Positions 33,245-41,784 of a DNA stretch of 51,183 nucleotides are shown here, one piece after another. Position numbers and translations under genes: made by a program. The notes under the pieces were generated by a model that saw only the letters and a list, made by a program, of their open reading frames with translations, did no database searches and had not been told where the DNA came from. Position 1 is the stretch's first letter, and the number at the start of each line of letters is the position of its first letter. Origin of the DNA: an uncultured Alphaproteobacteria bacterium (GTDB lineage: Bacteria > Pseudomonadota > Alphaproteobacteria > Caulobacterales > Aquidulcibacteraceae); the NCBI GenBank assembly GCA_902826335.1, contig CADEEL010000022.1:1-51183 (forward strand), given 5' to 3'.

Positions 33245-33772
33245 ATGAACCTCGCCGACGCGATCCGCACCATCCCCGATTATCCCAAGCCCGGGATCAT
33301 GTTTCGGGACATCACCACGCTGCTGGCCGATCCGCGCGCCTTTCGCGAGGCGGTCGATCGTCTGGTCGAGGCCTTCGCCGGGCGGGGGATCGTCAAGGTG
33401 GCGGGGATCGAGGCGCGCGGCTTCATCCTGGGCGGGGCGGTCGCGCACCAATTGGCGGCCGGGTTCACGCCGGTGAGGAAGCGCGGCAAGCTGCCGGCCG
33501 CGACTTTGAAGGAAAGCTACACGCTCGAATACGGAACAGACGAAGTCGAGATGCATGAGGATGCGGTGGCGCTGGGTGAGCGCGTGCTCTTGATCGATGA
33601 TCTGATCGCCACGGGCGGCACCGCCGAAGCGGCTGTGCGTTTGCTGCGCCGCGCCGGCGCGGAGATCGTCGGCGCCGGCTTCGTGATTGACCTGCCGGAC
33701 CTCGGCGGCGCGCGCCGGCTTGAAGCGCTCGGCGTGAACGTGGTGAGCCTCGTCGCGTTTGAGGGGGATTAG
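33245..33772 (+). CDS. apt: Adenine phosphoribosyltransferase
   Basis: 175 residues. Family motifs: [45 protein letters not shown], and the PRPP-binding [14 protein letters not shown]. It makes AMP from adenine and PRPP. The start is the ATG at 33245 in a short gap from the divergent ClpP gene. Functional link with mtnP (adenine source) at 29.8-30.7 kb. Confidence 0.95.
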   Translation: MNLADAIRTIPDYPKPGIMFRDITTLLADPRAFREAVDRLVEAFAGRGIVKVAGIEARGFILGGAVAHQLAAGFTPVRKRGKLPAATLKESYTLEYGTDEVEMHEDAVALGERVLLIDDLIATGGTAEAAVRLLRRAGAEIVGAGFVIDLPDLGGARRLEALGVNVVSLVAFEGD

Positions 33773-33777
33773 GGGCG

Positions 33778-34110
33778 CTAAGCGAGGCCGAGAAAGGTCA
33801 TAAGGGCGAGGTCGAGGCGGTTCATATCCTCCGCGCCAATACGGCCCACGATCTTAGCTGCCCGCGCGCGCCGCACGGTCATGATTTTGTCCGCCATGAT
33901 CCAGGATGCTTGCTTGAGGCCGTTCCGCGCGTTGGGCGCGATCCCGATGCGCATCGTGTCGGCTTGCACGAGCGTCGTGGTGAGAGGGCAAAGCGTCACC
34001 GATTCCGTCCCCGCGAACGCGTCCGCTTGCACGACGACATGTGGGCGCGGTTTTGCGCCATAGGCGCCGGCGGCGGGATCGGCGCTGATCACCACATCGC
34101 CCCGCCGCAC
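33778..34110 (-). CDS. MazF/PemK-family toxin
   Basis: 110 residues. RRGDVVISADPAAGAYGAKPRPHVVVQAD is the MazF start, VTLCPLTTTL the strand motif, and ASWIMADKIMTVRRAR the catalytic-side pattern. An mRNA interferase is the likely activity. It shares one base with the preceding antitoxin stop and ends six bases from the convergent apt gene. Confidence 0.9.
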   Translation of the reverse strand: MRRGDVVISADPAAGAYGAKPRPHVVVQADAFAGTESVTLCPLTTTLVQADTMRIGIAPNARNGLKQASWIMADKIMTVRRARAAKIVGRIGAEDMNRLDLALMTFLGLA

Positions 34111-34388
34111 TATTTGCGCCTGGCTTTTGGCTTGGGCGCCGCAGCCTCAGCGGCTTCAATGTCCGCGAGCCATTCATCGGTCACGGCGTCGAGCGCGGCC
34201 ATCAACGCCGCGTCGCGCCGGTCGCTGCGCGCCACAGCGAGCGATTGCCGGCGCGCTTCTTTCTTGAACGCTTCCGTGCGCGTGTCGGGAACCCAGATTT
34301 GCACCGGCCGCAGGCCCTGCGCGCGCAGCTTGGCGCGGTGGGCGCGAACCTTGTCGCGGGACGCGGAGGGCTTTGGCGCGCGGGGCAT
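34110..34388 (-). CDS. MazE-like antitoxin (DUF3018 type)
   Basis: 92 residues, very basic at both ends. SRDKVRAHRAKLRAQGLRPVQIWVPDTRTEAFKKEARRQS matches the antitoxin MazE family formerly DUF3018, with the Q-I-W-V-P-D-T core. It leads the pair with the MazF gene. Confidence 0.88.
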   Translation of the reverse strand: MPRAPKPSASRDKVRAHRAKLRAQGLRPVQIWVPDTRTEAFKKEARRQSLAVARSDRRDAALMAALDAVTDEWLADIEAAEAAAPKPKARRK

Positions 34389-34463
34389 GGGTTACATGTA
34401 ACCGATGCCGGCCGGAGAGTAAAGGCTGCCGCTGGCGCAAAGTTCAACAAAGAAATACGTCGC

Positions 34464-34527
34464 GCTGAGCTTGTCGAAGCGCGGAACACACCCGCCGCAC
34501 CTCGGCCCACGCTTCGACAAGCTCAGC
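34464..34527. repeat. Inverted repeat of the GCTGAGC-TTGTCGAAGC family
   Basis: GCTGAGCTTGTCGAAGC (34464-34480) and its exact complement GCTTCGACAAGCTCAGC (34511-34527) flank a 30-bp loop, a 17-bp perfect hairpin. A half copy with one change (GCTGAGCGTGTCGAAGC) is at 3917-3933. This is a dispersed palindromic element. The rest of the gap 34389-34632 holds nothing recognisable. Confidence 0.8.
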
Positions 34528-34632
34528 GTAACGGCGTGCGCGCGAGGCTAAGGCGGCAAATTATCTAGCCGCTATGATGTCGCCAGGAATACTAATTACT
34601 TCAAATTGTTCACGCCGGTAGTTCCTTGGCCA

Positions 34633-35388
34633 TTATAGGCCTTTGCGTAGATCAAGAATTTTGTAGCGAACACCCAGCAACTCGAATCGTGGACCAAAGG
34701 CTTCCTGCAGAACTTCCAATGCGCAGACCCCGGCGCGTGCCGTGACCTTTAGTGCGTAGTCGAGTTGCAAGCCGGGGCGATGAAGGTAGATTTGTCGCCA
34801 TTCCTCATCACTGCCCGCACTGACAATATCCATGTTGCCTGTTACAGCGCGTTCATTCGGATGAGCGCCCATGTCGATTGCCTGCTGATACAAGTGATCG
34901 AAAACTTCAGCCGCTTTGCGATTGGCCCTCTCGATGGATTTCCGAACCTCTGACACTAAGAACGCCGTCTTCGCTACTTTGAGCGTTGCTTCATCATCGT
35001 GGCGACGCAACCACACGTTTTCCAGATCACAATTTTTGACCATGTGAAGCGCGTAACCTGCATACTCCAAGGTTACGCGGATCATGGGAAATACGTCCGC
35101 CACCTGCCCCGCAATGGCGTGTTCGCAAGCCGCACGAAACGACGCATGAGAGCGCATAAAAAGTTGGGCGGCAATGGGATGCGGTGGATTGGTCCAGTCC
35201 TTCAATCCATCCTCAAAACACTGATCTAACTCAGCGAGTAGGCGATACTCTGCAGACTTATTATAGAACGTAGCCCAGCGATTTTTGTATGCATCCTCCA
35301 AGAACGCAGAGAGTCGGTCTGAGCCCCATCCCGTTGGTTTGCTGTCGCCACGGCCAACGTCTGGCGGCGAACTCAAATCAATCCCCAT
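34633..35388 (-). CDS. Unrecognised protein overlapping the lepA end
   Basis: 251 residues, mostly helical, with no signal peptide or membrane helix. A stretch [31 protein letters not shown] resembles the long helices of DUF5677-like proteins, but the likeness is weak and no family is claimed. Codon use and composition are less GC-rich than lepA. Its ATG lies 11 bases inside the lepA 3' end in another frame, so translation could be coupled to lepA. It is probably an acquired gene. Confidence 0.65.
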   Translation of the reverse strand: MGIDLSSPPDVGRGDSKPTGWGSDRLSAFLEDAYKNRWATFYNKSAEYRLLAELDQCFEDGLKDWTNPPHPIAAQLFMRSHASFRAACEHAIAGQVADVFPMIRVTLEYAGYALHMVKNCDLENVWLRRHDDEATLKVAKTAFLVSEVRKSIERANRKAAEVFDHLYQQAIDMGAHPNERAVTGNMDIVSAGSDEEWRQIYLHRPGLQLDYALKVTARAGVCALEVLQEAFGPRFELLGVRYKILDLRKGL

Positions 35389-37183
35389 CCATCTTCAGCG
35401 CCGCGATAAACGCCTCCTGGGGAATCTCTACCTTCCCGAACTGGCGCATGCGCTTTTTGCCTTCCTTCTGTTTGTCCAGCAGCTTGCGCTTGCGGCTGGC
35501 GTCCCCGCCATAGCATTTGGCCGTCACGTCTTTGCGCAGCGCCGAGATCGTTTCGCGCGCCACGATGCGCCCGCCGATCGCCGCCTGGATCGGGATTTTG
35601 AACATGTGCTGGGGAATAAGCTCCTTGAGCTTCTCGCACATCACCCGCCCGCGCGCCTCGGCCCGCCCGCGATGCACCAGCATCGAGAGCGCATCCACCG
35701 GCTCGTCATTGACGAGAATGCTCATCTTGACGAGATCGCCTTCTCGATGATCCGTGATCTGATAATCGAAGCTGGCGTAGCCGCGCGACACGCTCTTCAA
35801 GCGGTCATAGAAATCGAACACCACTTCGTTGAGCGGCAGTTCATAAACCAGCATGGCCCGGTTGCCGACATAGGAGAGTTCGCGCTGCACGCCGCGCCGA
35901 TCCTGGCAGAGCTTCAAGATTGAGCCGAGATATTCATCCGGCGTGAGGATTGTCGCCTTGATCCACGGCTCGTGAATTTCCTTGATATAGGTCGGATCGG
36001 GCAGATCGGCGGGATTGTGCAATTCACGCATCGTCCCGTCATTCATGTGCACATGATAGACGACGCTGGGCGCCGTCGCGATGAGATCGAGGTCGAATTC
36101 GCGCGTCAGCCGCTCCTGGATGATCTCCAGATGGAGGAGGCCCAGAAACCCGCAGCGAAAGCCAAAACCCAAGGCCGCGCTCGTTTCCATCTCGAACGTG
36201 AAGCTCGCGTCGTTGAGGCGCAGCTTCCCCATCGCCGCGCGCAGATCCTCGAAATCAGCCGCGTCCGTTGGAAAGAGCCCGCAGAACACCACGGGCTGCG
36301 CCGGCTTGAAGCCGGGCAGCGCTTGCGCCGTCTCGCGCCGATATTCGGTGATCGTGTCGCCCACCCGCGCATCGGCGACTTCCTTGATGCTCGCCGTGAG
36401 AAAGCCGATCTCGCCGGGCCCGAGCGCCTCCACATCCTGCGCCTTGGGGCGAAACACGCCCACCCGATCGATCTGATACTCCGCATCCGCCTGCATGAGT
36501 TTGATGCGCAGGCCCTTCTTCATCACCCCGTCGATGACGCGGAACAGCACGACGACGCCCATATAGGCGTCGTACCAGGCGTCCACGAGCAAGGCCTTGA
36601 GCGGCGCGTTCGCGTCGCCCGTCATCGGCGGCGGCAGGCGCGTGACGATGGCTTCAAGGCAATCTTCGATGCCAAGGCCGGATTTCGCCGACGTCAGCAC
36701 GGCGTTCGAGGCGTCGAGCCCGATCACATCCTCGATCTGCGCGCGCACGCGCTCGGGCTCGGCCGCCGGCAAATCGATCTTGTTCAGTACAGGGATGATT
36801 TCGAGATTGTTGTCGAGCGCCTGGTATACGTTCGCCAGCGTCTGCGCTTCGACGCCTTGGCTTGCGTCCACCACCAAGAGCGCGCCTTCGCATGCGGCGA
36901 GGCTGCGCGAGACTTCATAGGCGAAATCCACATGCCCTGGCGTGTCCATGAGGTTGAGGACGTAATCTTCCCCATCCTTGGCGCGGTAATCGAGCCGCAC
37001 GGTCTGCGCCTTGATCGTGATGCCGCGCTCGCGCTCGATATCCATGGAATCGAGCACCTGCTCGGTCATCTCGCGCGCCGAGAGCCCGCCAGTGAACTGG
37101 ATCAGCCGGTCCGACAGCGTGGACTTGCCGTGGTCGATATGCGCCACGATGGAGAAATTGCGGATTTTGTCCCGGGAAATCAT
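35378..37183 (-). CDS. lepA: Elongation factor 4 (back-translocating GTPase)
   Basis: 601 residues, the standard length. G1 [13 protein letters not shown], switch region [13 protein letters not shown]3 DTPGHVDF, G4 NKIDLP, and the LepA-specific C-terminal domain ending [33 protein letters not shown]. It acts on stalled ribosomes under ionic stress. Divergent from the Hsp20 gene with 129 bp between. Confidence 0.97.
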   Translation of the reverse strand: MISRDKIRNFSIVAHIDHGKSTLSDRLIQFTGGLSAREMTEQVLDSMDIERERGITIKAQTVRLDYRAKDGEDYVLNLMDTPGHVDFAYEVSRSLAACEGALLVVDASQGVEAQTLANVYQALDNNLEIIPVLNKIDLPAAEPERVRAQIEDVIGLDASNAVLTSAKSGLGIEDCLEAIVTRLPPPMTGDANAPLKALLVDAWYDAYMGVVVLFRVIDGVMKKGLRIKLMQADAEYQIDRVGVFRPKAQDVEALGPGEIGFLTASIKEVADARVGDTITEYRRETAQALPGFKPAQPVVFCGLFPTDAADFEDLRAAMGKLRLNDASFTFEMETSAALGFGFRCGFLGLLHLEIIQERLTREFDLDLIATAPSVVYHVHMNDGTMRELHNPADLPDPTYIKEIHEPWIKATILTPDEYLGSILKLCQDRRGVQRELSYVGNRAMLVYELPLNEVVFDFYDRLKSVSRGYASFDYQITDHREGDLVKMSILVNDEPVDALSMLVHRGRAEARGRVMCEKLKELIPQHMFKIPIQAAIGGRIVARETISALRKDVTAKCYGGDASRKRKLLDKQKEGKKRMRQFGKVEIPQEAFIAALKMDGD

Positions 37184-37312
37184 GAGGCGCGGCGTTTAGC
37201 AGAGGCGCCCCCGCGCGCCAAGCGCCCGCCCGCGCCCTTGTGGGTGAATTAAGACGCCGGCGCGGCTGAGGCGCTAAGTGTCCCCGCAACCCAGCCCTTT
37301 AAGGAGGTTCGC

Positions 37313-37831
37313 ATGGCTGACGACGCCCGTAAGCTTCCCGTCAAATCAGGTGGAGAATTGGCGCCGCCCCGCGCGGTAAGCCAGTTCGATCTTCTGCGCG
37401 CCGATATTGATCGCGTGTTCGAAAATTTCGGCGCCCGCGGCCGGCTCGCGCGCCCGCGCTTGGCCTGGCCCGATTGGGGGTCGAACATTGAGATGTTCGC
37501 CGCGCCCGCGATCGATGTGGTCGAAAAGGACAAGGCCTTCGAAATCACCGCCGAATTGCCCGGCGTCGATGAAAAGGAAATCACGCTGACGGTCTCGAAC
37601 GGCGTGCTGTCGATCAAGGGCGAAAAGAATGAGGAGAAGGAGGAAAAGAGGCAGGACTATTACATGTCCGAACGCCGGTTTGGGTCCTTCGAGCGCGCCG
37701 TCCGCTTGCCCGAGGGCGCCGACGCCGAGAAGATCGACGCCGCCTACAAGAACGGCGTGCTGAAAATCACCGTGCCGAAAACAGCGGCGGCCCAACAGCC
37801 GCAAAAGACCATTCCGATCAAGGCGAGTTGA
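37313..37831 (+). CDS. Hsp20/alpha-crystallin small heat-shock protein
   Basis: 172 residues. The alpha-crystallin domain spans about 64-160: PAIDVVEKDKAFEITAELPGVDEKEITLTVSNGVLSIKG, then RRFGSFERAVRLPEGAD and YKNGVLKITVPK, including the G-V-L motif. A holdase for unfolding proteins. A very strong AAGGAGGT precedes the ATG. No heat-shock hairpin was noticed in the 129-bp leader. A palindromic repeat follows and may act as terminator. Confidence 0.95.
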   Translation: MADDARKLPVKSGGELAPPRAVSQFDLLRADIDRVFENFGARGRLARPRLAWPDWGSNIEMFAAPAIDVVEKDKAFEITAELPGVDEKEITLTVSNGVLSIKGEKNEEKEEKRQDYYMSERRFGSFERAVRLPEGADAEKIDAAYKNGVLKITVPKTAAAQQPQKTIPIKAS

Positions 37832-37840
37832 TCCGGGCTT

Positions 37841-38010
37841 AGGGCCTGATCGTTTGAGATTGAATCATCACCCATTCCCGGGACGTTGCGAAGCAACGGG
37901 CCCGGGACCCATGAGCACACGCCGTTGTTGTTTATAGGCCCCGGACTTGGCGCTCACGCGCCAATCCGGGGATGGGTGATGAAGCGATTTAACCTCAAAA
38001 CGATCAGGCG
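37841..38010. repeat. Nested palindromic repeat (CCCGGG/GTTGCGAAGCAACGGGC family, copy 1)
   Basis: Outer arms GCCTGATCGTTT (37844-37855) and AAACGATCAGGC (37998-38009) enclose inner arms TCATCACCCAT (37865-37875) and ATGGGTGATGA (37972-37982). The core carries GTTGCGAAGCAACGGGC. A second copy of the inner element is at 48746-48880. The outer arms match the GCCTGAT...CGTTTGAGATT element at 51081-51130, so one repeat type seems to be inserted in another. Confidence 0.8.
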
Positions 38011-38024
38011 CTTGCCCGCCGCGG

Positions 38025-38663
38025 TCATAAAGCCGCGTCCGCCAGCAGGGCGATGACTTCTTCGTCCGTAAGCTGATGGAAGTCCTCGTAGTGTTCGCCA
38101 ACGGCTCTGAAGACGCGCGGGCGTTCCAAGCAAATGAAATCATCGACGAGTGCGCCGATCTCGTCGGCGCTGTCCGCCGCCGCGACCGGGACGGCCACGA
38201 TCACGCGCCGCGGCCGCTGCCCTTTGACGGCTGCGATCGCCGCGCGCTGGCTGGCGCCCGTCGCCAACCCGTCATCGACAAGGATGAGCGTGCGCCCCTC
38301 AAGCGAGAGCGGCGCGCGCCCTGGCAGATAAAGCGCGCGGCGCCGGGCGATCTCATCGCGCGCTTGCGCCGTGAGCGCTTCGATGTACGCGCGTGGCGCG
38401 CCCAGACGCGCGATCAATTCCTCATTGAGCCACACATGCGGCGCCGGGCCATCGATGATGGCGCCGATCGCCAATTCCGGATCGCCGGGCGCGCCGAGTT
38501 TGCGCACGAACAGGAGATCGAGCGGCGCATGCAGCGCGCGCGCGATCTCCAGCGCCACGGGCGCGCCCCCGCGCGGCAGCGCCAGCACGATGGGATCGAT
38601 GGCGCCCAGCGCGGCCACGGCTGCAGCGAGCTGGCGCCCTGCATCCGTACGGTCCTTAAACAC
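38025..38663 (-). CDS. Phosphoribosyltransferase-family protein
   Basis: 212 residues. The PRPP loop LILVDDGLATGASQRAAI, the early VLALPRGGAPVALEIARAL and FVRKLGAPGDPELAIGAI segments and the end VDDFICLERPRVFRAVGEHYEDF are typical of the widespread 'predicted phosphoribosyltransferase' group found with stress genes. The substrate is unknown. GTG start at 38663; it follows the dodecin gene by 19 bp and is probably cotranscribed. Confidence 0.88.
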   Translation of the reverse strand: MFKDRTDAGRQLAAAVAALGAIDPIVLALPRGGAPVALEIARALHAPLDLLFVRKLGAPGDPELAIGAIIDGPAPHVWLNEELIARLGAPRAYIEALTAQARDEIARRRALYLPGRAPLSLEGRTLILVDDGLATGASQRAAIAAVKGQRPRRVIVAVPVAAADSADEIGALVDDFICLERPRVFRAVGEHYEDFHQLTDEEVIALLADAAL

Positions 38664-38682
38664 CGCGTCGCCCGCCGCGCGC

Positions 38683-38883
38683 CTATTTCAACACAAACGT
38701 CACCTTCATGTTCACGCGCCACGCTGTGATCTTGCCGTCTTCGACATCCACTTTGATGTCCTGCACCCAGGCGCCCTGTATGTCCGTCAGGGTGTCGGCC
38801 GCGCGCGCCAAGCCATTTTCGATCGCGTCTTCGATGCTCTTCTTCGATGATGCGGTGAGTTCAACCACTTTCGCGACGGACAT
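38683..38883 (-). CDS. Dodecin family flavin-binding protein
   Basis: 66 residues. VAKVVELTASSKKSIEDAIENGLARA and VQDIKVDVEDGKITAWRVNMKVTFVL match the dodecin beta-alpha-beta-beta unit along its length, including the flavin-stacking Trp in AWRV. Dodecins form hollow 12-mers that store riboflavin or FMN. The ATG at 38883 has GAGGAG seven bases before it. Confidence 0.92.
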   Translation of the reverse strand: MSVAKVVELTASSKKSIEDAIENGLARAADTLTDIQGAWVQDIKVDVEDGKITAWRVNMKVTFVLK

Positions 38884-38999
38884 GGCGCACTCCTCTGCCA
38901 CGTAAACGCCCCCGCGCTGCTCATGCCTAGCACGACCGCACGCTCAAACATACGAGAGATTGCGTGCGATGAATCTGCCTCAAACAATCGGAACGGAAC

Positions 39000-39695
39000 T
39001 TAGTCCGCGCGCCGCGTGTGTTTGGCCCACAGATCGGATCGCCGCTCACGCGTGAGCTTGTCCCGTTCCGCGCGCCGCCATGCCTCGATCCTGGCATGAT
39101 CGCCGCCGAGCAGCACATCCGGTATGGCGCGGCCCTCCCAGGTTCGCGGGCGCGTATAGTGCGGTTCTTCCAGAAGTTGGTCGGTGAAGCTCTCGCGCGT
39201 AAGCGAGTCTTCGTTGCCGAGAACGCCAGGCAGCAGGCGCAACGTCGCCTCGAGAATAACCAGCGCGGCCGCCTCCCCGCCGGCGAGCACGGCGTCCCCC
39301 ACGCAGACCTCCTCGATGCCGCGTGCTTCGATCACGCGCTCATCGACGCCTTCGAAGCGCCCGCAAAATAATATGAGGCCTGGCCCGCGTGACCACGTCT
39401 GCGCCATGTCCTGTGTCAGCGGGCGCCCGCGCGGGGAGGGCATGAGGATCGGCCGTCCTTCGCGCTGAATGGAATCGATCGCCGCCGCCGCGACATCGGC
39501 GCGGATCACCATGCCGGCCCCGCCGGCCGCGGGCGTATCGTCCACCGCGCGGTGCGGGCCGACGCCGAACGCGCGCAGATCGATCGCATCCAGCGTCCAC
39601 ACGCCCTCACGCCGCGCCTTGCCGATCAGCGAAAGATCCAGCGTGCCGGGAAACGCCTCGGGAAAGAGCGTGATAACGCTGGCCGTGAAGCTCAT
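39000..39695 (-). CDS. trmD: tRNA (guanine-37-N1)-methyltransferase
   Basis: 231 residues. SPOUT motifs: VITLFPEAFPGTL, DDTPAAGGAGMVIRADV, ILFCGRFEGVDERVIEA, and the knot region EEVCVGDAVLAGGEAAALVILEA. It makes m1G37, which prevents frameshifting. The ATG at 39695 overlaps the rimM stop (ATGA). Further upstream extension in frame is not supported. Confidence 0.96.
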   Translation of the reverse strand: MSFTASVITLFPEAFPGTLDLSLIGKARREGVWTLDAIDLRAFGVGPHRAVDDTPAAGGAGMVIRADVAAAAIDSIQREGRPILMPSPRGRPLTQDMAQTWSRGPGLILFCGRFEGVDERVIEARGIEEVCVGDAVLAGGEAAALVILEATLRLLPGVLGNEDSLTRESFTDQLLEEPHYTRPRTWEGRAIPDVLLGGDHARIEAWRRAERDKLTRERRSDLWAKHTRRAD

Positions 39696-40195
39696 TCCTC
39701 CGCCTCCGGAATATCGGCGACGATGCGCCGCGCGGTAAGATCGATTGTCGGAACGCAAGCGCGGGTGAACGGCAGAAAAAATGCGGCCGCGTCAGCCGCC
39801 TTCACTTCAAGCACATCCCCGGCGCCGAAATTGTGAACGGCGATGACCGAGCCGATCGAGCGTCCCGCGCCGTCTACAACGCCACACCCGATGAGATCGA
39901 CATTGTAGAATTCCTCATCGTCCGGCGCCGGCAGGCGATCGCGCGGCACATAAAGCGCGGTGTTGCGCAGCGCCTCGGCTTGTTCGCGTGTGCTGATTTC
40001 CGGCGCGCGTATCGCCAGCCCGCCCTTGATTGGCCGCCATCGCCGCGGCGTCAGCACGATTGCGCCCGCTTCGTTCAGCAGCGGCCCATAGGATGCCGCC
40101 GCCTCCGGCGTTTCGGTAAACGGCTTGACCCGCACCTCGCCGGTCACGCCGAACGCGCCCTCGATCGCCGCGACGAGAACGAGCTGCGTGCTCAC
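39692..40195 (-). CDS. rimM: Ribosome maturation factor RimM
   Basis: 167 residues. N-terminal RimM domain (LVAAIEGAFGVTGEVRVKPFTETPEA) followed by a PRC-barrel (EFYNVDLIGCGVVDGAGRSIGSVIAVHNFGAGDVLEV, FLPFTRACVPTIDL). It assists assembly of the 30S head around S19/S13. GTG start overlaps the stop of the serine hydrolase gene upstream, so its translation is coupled to that gene and not directly to rpsP. Confidence 0.95.
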   Translation of the reverse strand: MSTQLVLVAAIEGAFGVTGEVRVKPFTETPEAAASYGPLLNEAGAIVLTPRRWRPIKGGLAIRAPEISTREQAEALRNTALYVPRDRLPAPDDEEFYNVDLIGCGVVDGAGRSIGSVIAVHNFGAGDVLEVKAADAAAFFLPFTRACVPTIDLTARRIVADIPEAEE

Positions 40196-41226
40196 CTGGC
40201 CATCGCCAGATCATAAAGTGTCTGCATCACGCGCTCTTCAGCGAGCGAAAATCCAGATCGCGCACCGCGTCGCCGCTCCGCGTCTTGCGGCCCGCCATTG
40301 AGCAGAAACACGAAGCCCGCACGCGCCTCGATGTCCATGAAGAGGCCGCCGCGCAGGCCGTACGCGTCTCCAGAATGGCCGATGAGCGGTCTTTGTTGGA
40401 ATTCAATGGGGCCCGCGCCGTCCGAGGGGATGACTTGCAAGCCAAGGCCGTAACCGCGCCAGAAGTCGCGCTCCGTATCGCCGTTCGAACCGTCGAACAT
40501 CCAGGTCGGCGCGCGCATGGCGCCAAGCAACCGCGCACCCATAAGTGGTCGCCCGTCGCCGATGAGAAACAGGCCCAGGCGCGCCAGATCGAGCGCGCTG
40601 GCGCGCAATCCCCCTTGCGGTGCGAACAACAGCCCGTTCGATCCGATTTCGTAGGCGCCGATATCCAGGCCCCGCTCATTGAGGAAAACAGGCGCACGAT
40701 CAGGCGGCAGGCGCGCATCGGCCTGCGCAACCCATTGCGATCCCACGCGTTGCCACACGGGCGCGCCGGCGGCCGCGGACGCGCGCGCCGTGCCGCTCCA
40801 ATTAAATCCGCATGCCAAGCCAAGCGGCTGAAATACAAGCGCGCGCGCCAGCTCATCGAACCGCATGCCGCTGACGCGCTCCGCGATCGTTGCAAGCACG
40901 CCATAGCCGAAATTGCAGTAGGTGAAATAAGCGCCGGGGGCATGGCTGGCGCTCCAGTGCGCGCCATCCTCCCAGTGCATGCCCCCGGGCGTCAAGAAAT
41001 CCGCGATGCGTTCACCCAGGCCCGCCCAATACACTTCGCCATCGCGCAACGAGGACGTATGAGCGAGTATGTCGCGCACGCGAATTGGCGCCTCCGGAAA
41101 CGCCGGATTGCGCGCCCACGGGCCGAGCAAATCCGCGGCGCTCGCGTCAAGGCTGAGATGGCCCGCATCAACGAGCCTCACGATCACCAGCGCGGTCGCG
41201 ATTTTTGAGATCGAAGCCACACGCAT
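40192..41226 (-). CDS. Beta-lactamase-family serine hydrolase lacking a normal start
   Basis: From the first possible ATG (41226) it is 344 residues, with S-x-x-K as SISK at 5-8, a Y-x-N as YCN, and H-x-G as HSG. This is the class C beta-lactamase/esterase family. Homology clearly continues upstream: bases 41227-41403 encode ATPGCAYALIRRGRIASAGA and VGFADPITRRP in frame, up to the rpsP TAG at 41404-41406. No ATG, GTG or TTG lies in that stretch; a CTG sits at 41398-41400. The real start is therefore unclear. No signal peptide is present. Its stop overlaps the rimM start. Confidence 0.8.
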   Translation of the reverse strand: MRVASISKIATALVIVRLVDAGHLSLDASAADLLGPWARNPAFPEAPIRVRDILAHTSSLRDGEVYWAGLGERIADFLTPGGMHWEDGAHWSASHAPGAYFTYCNFGYGVLATIAERVSGMRFDELARALVFQPLGLACGFNWSGTARASAAAGAPVWQRVGSQWVAQADARLPPDRAPVFLNERGLDIGAYEIGSNGLLFAPQGGLRASALDLARLGLFLIGDGRPLMGARLLGAMRAPTWMFDGSNGDTERDFWRGYGLGLQVIPSDGAGPIEFQQRPLIGHSGDAYGLRGGLFMDIEARAGFVFLLNGGPQDAERRRGARSGFSLAEERVMQTLYDLAMAR

Positions 41227-41403
41227 GCGGCTGGTCGCCCGCAGCGGCCGTCTCGTGATCGGATCGGCGAAGCCGACAGCCCCGGCGCTGGCGATGCGTC
41301 CACGCCGGATCAGCGCATAGGCGCACCCTGGCGTCGCCTCGTTCGCATCGCCGTCGCCGGCGATGAGCGCGTCGAGGCGCCGTTCGAGCGAACCGCTCAG
41401 AGT

Positions 41404-41754
41404 CTACGCCTCGGCTTCGGCCGGCGCGGGATTGTCGCGCGCGGCGCGCTCTTGCGCCTTCTTCTTCGGCTGCATCTTGGTGGGATTGCTGCGTACTGTG
41501 CGGCTCATCATCCCCGCCTTGTCGAGAAACCGGGCCACCCGGTCGGTCGGCTGCGCGCCCTTCTTCATCCACTCCTCGATGCGCTCGCGCTTCAGCATGA
41601 TGCGCTTTTCATCGTCGGCCGCCAGCCGCGGATCGTAAGAGCCGACCTTTTCGATGAACTTGCCGTCGCGCGGGCTGCGGCTATCGGAAACGACGATGAA
41701 ATAATACGGCTTCTTCTTGGCGCCGCCGCGCGCCAGGCGAATTCTCAACGACAT
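41404..41754 (-). CDS. rpsP: 30S ribosomal protein S16
   Basis: 116 residues. [41 protein letters not shown] is the S16 signature, followed by [20 protein letters not shown]. The last 25 residues are a lysine then Ala/Pro/Glu tail common in alphaproteobacteria. It lies between ffh and the serine hydrolase, in the same direction; the hydrolase frame is continuous with it across the TAG. Confidence 0.97.
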   Translation of the reverse strand: MSLRIRLARGGAKKKPYYFIVVSDSRSPRDGKFIEKVGSYDPRLAADDEKRIMLKRERIEEWMKKGAQPTDRVARFLDKAGMMSRTVRSNPTKMQPKKKAQERAARDNPAPAEAEA

Positions 41755-41784
41755 TCTCTCACTCCTTTATCAGTCTACGGATCG

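Noticed and set aside
35972-37252. A 426-codon plus-strand frame opposite lepA
   Set aside because: Pure antisense shadow of a conserved gene with no domain.
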